Positions 59,689 through 64,000 of a DNA stretch of 64,000 bases are shown in pieces. The translations under genes were made by a program, and so were the position numbers. The first letter of the stretch is position 1. Each line of letters starts with the position of its first letter. The stretch is taken from assembly GCA_028455995.1 (NCBI GenBank), contig JABELC010000004.1:1798001-1862000 (forward strand). Reading direction: 5' to 3'. Under the pieces are notes generated by a model. That model was given only the letters and a program-made list of their open reading frames with translations. It did not search any database and had not been told where the DNA came from. The DNA comes from Scleromitrula shiraiana (taxonomy: Eukaryota; Ascomycota; Leotiomycetes; Helotiales; Sclerotiniaceae).

Positions 59689-61175
59689 ATGCCTCCCACC
59701 ATTTCAGACCTCATATTTACGGATCAAGCAAATCACAATTTCTCGAAGACTCTCGGAGAGATCAAACGAAAGACATTATCCATTCATAACCGTCTTCAAT
59801 CTATTCTCGAAGATGCAGCATTTGTTCAATCTGTCGCGGAATCCTACAGCAGACCAGTCATAGCAAACGAAAGATGTGGTAGTTGGTATATTGCCCCAGA
59901 AAAGAAATCGGGAAGCGCATATTTCAAAAGTACGGATGGGCATACTGGGGTATGGAAGTTCAGTTTACGAAGGCTGAACTTGCATTTGCTAAAAATTGCG
60001 GGTAATAATGATGGGTTGGTAAGAATTGAAATATATTGAGCTGTAGCTGAAGGTGTATATGTAGATGCATCATAATTGATTCTACGAGGCGAGGAAAACG
60101 TTAGTTGTCGCGATCTTGCTTTATTTTAACAATAAGCTGACATTTGAAAGGCATGCCCGATGCTCTGAGCAAAACGATTCCAATATGGTGTTGTGTACTT
60201 AATCGGGTCCTTTTCCCCAATGATAAAGAGACCCATCAACTTTACACTCCACCACAAGTTGTTTCTGAATTCGAACACGCTCAAATGACGAATTTGATCC
60301 CCGAATTTGTGGAATATTTCCGGGCCCTTAATCTGCCAGAAGATACCTTCCGAAAAGACCTAATCAAACCGATTCGGCCAATCTGGGTGACACCAGAATC
60401 CTACATTTCTATGACAGAGAAGGTCTTTGACGAATTCCATCCCATAATATGTTGTACGGCGTCACGCAGAGTTTCTGGCGGAGAAGCTAGTGAGGGAGGT
60501 TACATACAGGGAGCAGGGGATGACACAGAAAATTGGGCATACGGGCTCACCCCAAATATTTTCTGGGACAACCAGCGGACTTTACTGGATAATTCGGAGG
60601 AGGAGTTACCAGAGCTTATTAAAATGATGGTCCAACGCGTAAGCGCAACATCTGGTATTGGTACCGAGCTGCGCCTAGTGAAACCAACTTCCTGCTTGCT
60701 GATTTCAAGTATTCCTGAATTTACCTCATCGGATAGTGGCACCAATAGCTGCACCGTCGTTCTTTTGCCAACAGTTACTCACAGGGATACTTGGGGTAAA
60801 TCTCCTCATCGAATGGACGTAGGCCTTGGATCCAAAAAGGTAGGCAGCAAGAATCTCCGTGTAGCCTTTAAAGACATTGTAGATTTTGTCACGAAGGAAA
60901 TAGAGAGCTCTGATTCGAATACAATATCTAAAATAAAGCAAATTCTCCTTGTTTGTGAATCTGGGAAAGATTTATCTGTTGGCGTGGGGCTAGCGCTACT
61001 CTGCCTTCATTTCGATGACAGTGGCAACTTGAAGCCCAATTTCGGGAATGAAAATTCTGTAATCAACAAGGACTATATCCGACAGAGACTTAGTTGGATT
61101 TCGACGTCAATGCCGGACGCAAATCCAAGTCGAGCTACTTTACAAAGTGTCAATAGCTTCTTGATGCCTGGATGA
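59689..61175 (+). CDS. rit1: tRNA A64-2'-O-ribosylphosphate transferase Rit1
   Basis: Three exons: 59689-60014, 60065-60099 (35 bp only) and 60151-61175, total 461 residues. Rit1 adds a phosphoribosyl group to position 64 of initiator tRNA-Met, keeping it out of elongation. The small middle exon is needed to rebuild the conserved DSTRRGKRMPDALSKTIPIW, which crosses both introns. Before it is SGSAYFKSTDGHTGVWKFSLRRLNLHLL; after it come WCCVLNRVLF, PIWVTPESYI, and IICCTASRRVSGGEASEGGYIQGAGDDTENWA, typical of the catalytic part. The C-terminal half (KQILLVCESGKDLSVGVGLALLCLHFD) resembles the phosphatase-fold part of the family. It is the only intact gene between the decayed cluster and the AT-rich block. 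Confidence 0.92.
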
Positions 61176-61599
61176 AAGATTTGCCATTGATTTCGTGGTC
61201 AATCGTTTGGTTTTCTATCGCCAAGAAATGATAACATCTATTAAAATTACTGGTCTAAATACAACTTTGAATGTTAAACCATGAATAAAACTCCAACCCT
61301 ACATAAATTCGAAGCGTTCATCTCAATTAGTCTAACAAGTTGACTTTCGTTTCTCTCACAGCCATCCTACTACCATTAACTACAAGTATTGCTGTTTTGA
61401 TATACCTTTCATTATCACTATCTCACCAAATCCCTTTTTCCGTCCGGGCGTTCGATATAAAGTTGGTTACGATAATCTGAAGGTGCTGAGGATCTCACAT
61501 AGCTTCCTTCATCTAGGTTCCCGGTCTTTTGGTGTATGCTGTCACACGGACCATATGATTGGAGCGCGTAAAACCTTGCAAATTAAGTAGCAATGCACT
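61176..61599. other. 3' flank of rit1 up to AT-rich border
   Basis: Normal-composition non-coding sequence of about 420 bp. The composition drops sharply at about 61,600-61,620, marking the edge of the AT-rich block. Confidence 0.55.
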
Positions 61600-64000
61600 C
61601 CTTAAACCACTTTTTATATTATATTTAGACTATAAGAATTTCAATCCGAAAAACTATATAAATTATATATATAATCAAATTAAGTTTTTTATTTTAAATA
61701 TAAAAAAAAAATCAAAAATTTTTAGAAATTTTAAAAAGTTATTAATTAAATTATATAATTAAACCTTTAATTTCTTTATTATAATATAACTTTTTATTTT
61801 ATTAAAAAGTTTCTTTATATATATAATATATTATAGCTCGATATATTTATCAAATTTTAATTTTATTTTTATTTTATATTAGATAAATTAATTATATAAT
61901 AAATAAATATATTTATTTTTTTCTTTATTAAAAAAAAAAAAGTTTTATAAATATAAAAACAATTTTGATCATAAAAAAACTTTAAAAACAATTGCTTTTT
62001 TTAGACTTTATTTAATTAAACTATTTCTAATTTTAAATCTAAAAAAAGATTAATATAGTTATAATAACTATAAATTTAATAATTATATAAATTATAATAA
62101 TTTAAAAAACAAACAAACTTTAAAATATAATTTAGCGATAAGATTTCTAAAAATCTAAAAAAAAAAAAATCTAGTAAAAATAATATTAATAAAGAAAAAA
62201 ACGATATTCAAAATCTTTTTCTAAATCAAGAACTCTTTAAAATACTAGTTTTATAATTATTTTTTTTTATATAAAGTTAAACTATATTAAATAACTAATA
62301 GCTTATCTTTTTCATTCTTTTTTTCTTCGAAATAACGATAAGCAACATTTTTGAATTCATTTTCTTTAATATTATTATAACTAGTCCTCCAAATTAAATG
62401 GTGTACATGTATTATTATATACAAAAGGCATTTTTAGCTATAAATACCCTCATTATCAATATAAACGTTAATCAACAAAATAACTTTATAAAACTTGAAA
62501 ATCATTATAATCTAGTTTAATAAAACTATAAAATAATGATAATAATATATTAAGCAAATATATAAACTATTAAAGTATAAATTCAACAATTTTAGCGATA
62601 TGCTAAAAGCTTTATCTATATTTTTATATAGAAAATTTGGGGAATAATAATATAATTTATTAAAAAAGATTAAGTCTATTAGGCTGTTATTATTAAACTC
62701 TAGAAAATGACTTGTTTCCATTATAATACTTTAAAAAAACTTAATAAAAAATTAAAAAAAATTAAACAATTCTAATAAAATATAAAGTATTAGGCTAGAA
62801 ATAAAAAAATCTAAATCAAAGATCTTTTAATCTAAGACTATTTAGATTCTACATATATTGATAAATAAATACAATAATAAATTGAAAATCTTTATATATA
62901 TACTTAAAATATCGTAATAAAATTATAAAATTAAAAATTAATTAATTATATTATAAATATTAAGTCTATTTTTCGCTTCTTTAATAAAAAAACAATATTA
63001 TAACTTTTTAATAAACCTTAAATAAATATTAAAATACCCCAAAACTCTATTTTTTATAATATTACTTTCATTATTTTTATTTATCACCTTTTATCAAACT
63101 ATTCTAATTCTAAAACCCATATCAAATAAAATCTTTTTAATAATATTTTACTTTAAAATCAAATTTATCAAACTATTAAAACTGCTAAAACTTAGTTTAA
63201 CATTATCTAAATTAAACTTATTATAAATAATAATAATAGAAATAAAAAAAAACCCCTATTTCATTATATAAGATCAATATTAGAGTTTGACTTTTATAAT
63301 AATAACGATAACGATAATGATAATAATGATTTACCTCAAGGACCCCCTCGCGGTCCACCCTAATAACCACTATATAATAACCTTGAAAATCTAGAACCTT
63401 CTTAATAATTCATAAACATCAAAAATCGCTTCTTTAAAACTCTTAAACGATTAATTAGAACTCCGATCACTATTCCAATAATTAATTTTATCTACTTTAA
63501 TAAACCCCCTATCTATAATAATAAAAACTTATTTAAATTCAAGCTATAATAAATAAAAGTTAAATCATACTTAAAAACCTACAAAAAAAACTTTCTTTAT
63601 AATTATCACCATATTAATTAAATCAGCTTTCTATTTATTAAAAAAGCCCAACTCTAATATCAATAATATCTTAGTTAAATCAAACACATAAAATTAATTA
63701 ATCAATAAAAAAAATATATTCAAGCGTTTAAAAACCGCTTCAAGGATAATACCAAATTACATAAAAATGCAAAAAAGATAAAAAAGCTTAAATATAATAA
63801 AGACATCGTACAATATTTTATAGAGCTTCTCAATCTTAATAAAGTTGTTTAATGATCAAAAACTATATTTCAACATTATATTATTAAAACCATTTTTTTT
63901 AATATCTTAAAATTAATCTATTTATATCTTAAAAAAATATCGATTATAAATAAAGACTTTATATCTATTATCTAAAAAATTAGATAGATTTATAAAAATA
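61600..64000 (+). mobile_element. AT-rich, RIP-like remnant of a Gypsy-type retrotransposon
   Basis: GC falls to an estimated 15-20%, with long runs of A, T and TA steps and stop codons in every frame, the look of repeat-induced point mutation (RIP). At the right end (about 63,480-64,000, plus strand) a gag-like frame is still legible: FNKPPIYNNKNLFKFKL, then YIQAFKNRFKDNTKLHKN and DIVQYFIELLNL, followed by TAA TGA (63,850-63,855) where family text often has Gln-Trp, and KTIFQHYIIKTI. The order resembles LTR-retrotransposon gag capsid. An odd GC-rich island at 63,340-63,360 (GGACCCCCTCGCGGTCC) can form a hairpin. The element continues beyond the window; no LTR was seen at its left border. Confidence 0.65.

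Noticed and set aside
62512..62721. 69-codon minus-strand frame in the AT-rich block
   Set aside because: Rich in Tyr, Leu, Phe and Asn as expected from A/T composition; no motif beyond that.
1..64000. CRISPR arrays, rRNA genes and complete tRNA genes
   Set aside because: No regularly spaced identical repeats, no rRNA-like sequence and no cloverleaf with both A and B boxes were found; the DNA is eukaryotic with spliced genes.

Overview
The window is nuclear DNA of a filamentous ascomycete. Most genes have one to four short introns (about 45-300 bp) with GTATGT/GTAAGT-type donors and CTAAC/CTGAC-type branch points. All recognisable proteins are of the fungal (Pezizomycotina) type. Base composition, long microsatellite-rich intergenic DNA and an extremely AT-rich block at the right end suggest a Leotiomycete such as Botrytis or Sclerotinia; this is inference, not proof. 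Exon borders were worked out by hand from splice signals and reading phase.

Layout. From 0.3 to 48 kb the window is ordinary housekeeping DNA: a DUF4211 protein (-), an ADF-H-domain cytoskeletal protein (-), a decayed gene of unknown function (9.5-11.2 kb, -), TOM22 (+), a bestrophin-like channel (+), a farnesyl-diphosphate-synthase-like enzyme (-), an FHA-RING ubiquitin ligase of the Dma1 type (-), mitochondrial processing peptidase alpha (+), Vps16 (-), a magnesium-chelatase/AAA-like protein (+), a repeat-containing orphan (+), a possible small two-exon gene (+), a plasma-membrane Na+/H+ antiporter (+), mitofusin Fzo1 (+), the ESCRT-III subunit Vps2 (+) and a Ptc1-type PP2C phosphatase (+). 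Three genes serve mitochondria (TOM22, MPP-alpha, Fzo1) and two serve the vacuole/endosome (Vps16, Vps2). They are scattered and on both strands, so I see no operon-like logic.

From 49.6 to 58.5 kb the character changes. Three consecutive genes are recognisable over most of their length but broken by frameshifts and in-frame stops: a fungal multi-C2H2 zinc-finger protein (-), a DUF7580-type protein (+), divergent from a shared 316-bp spacer, and a copy of rvt (-), the reverse-transcriptase-related cellular gene. An intact RIT1 (initiator-tRNA ribosyl phosphate transferase, +) follows. At about 61.6 kb the sequence becomes an AT-rich block that still shows a gag-like reading frame riddled with stops, as expected for a retrotransposon hit by repeat-induced point mutation (RIP).

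The points most worth following are the decayed rvt, the cluster of stop codons that look like former Gln or Trp codons, a repeated C-to-G switch of third codon positions toward the 3' ends of many genes, a hairpin-forming minisatellite at 31.5-32.3 kb, and a prenyl synthase whose chain-length-determining residues differ from normal FPP synthase.
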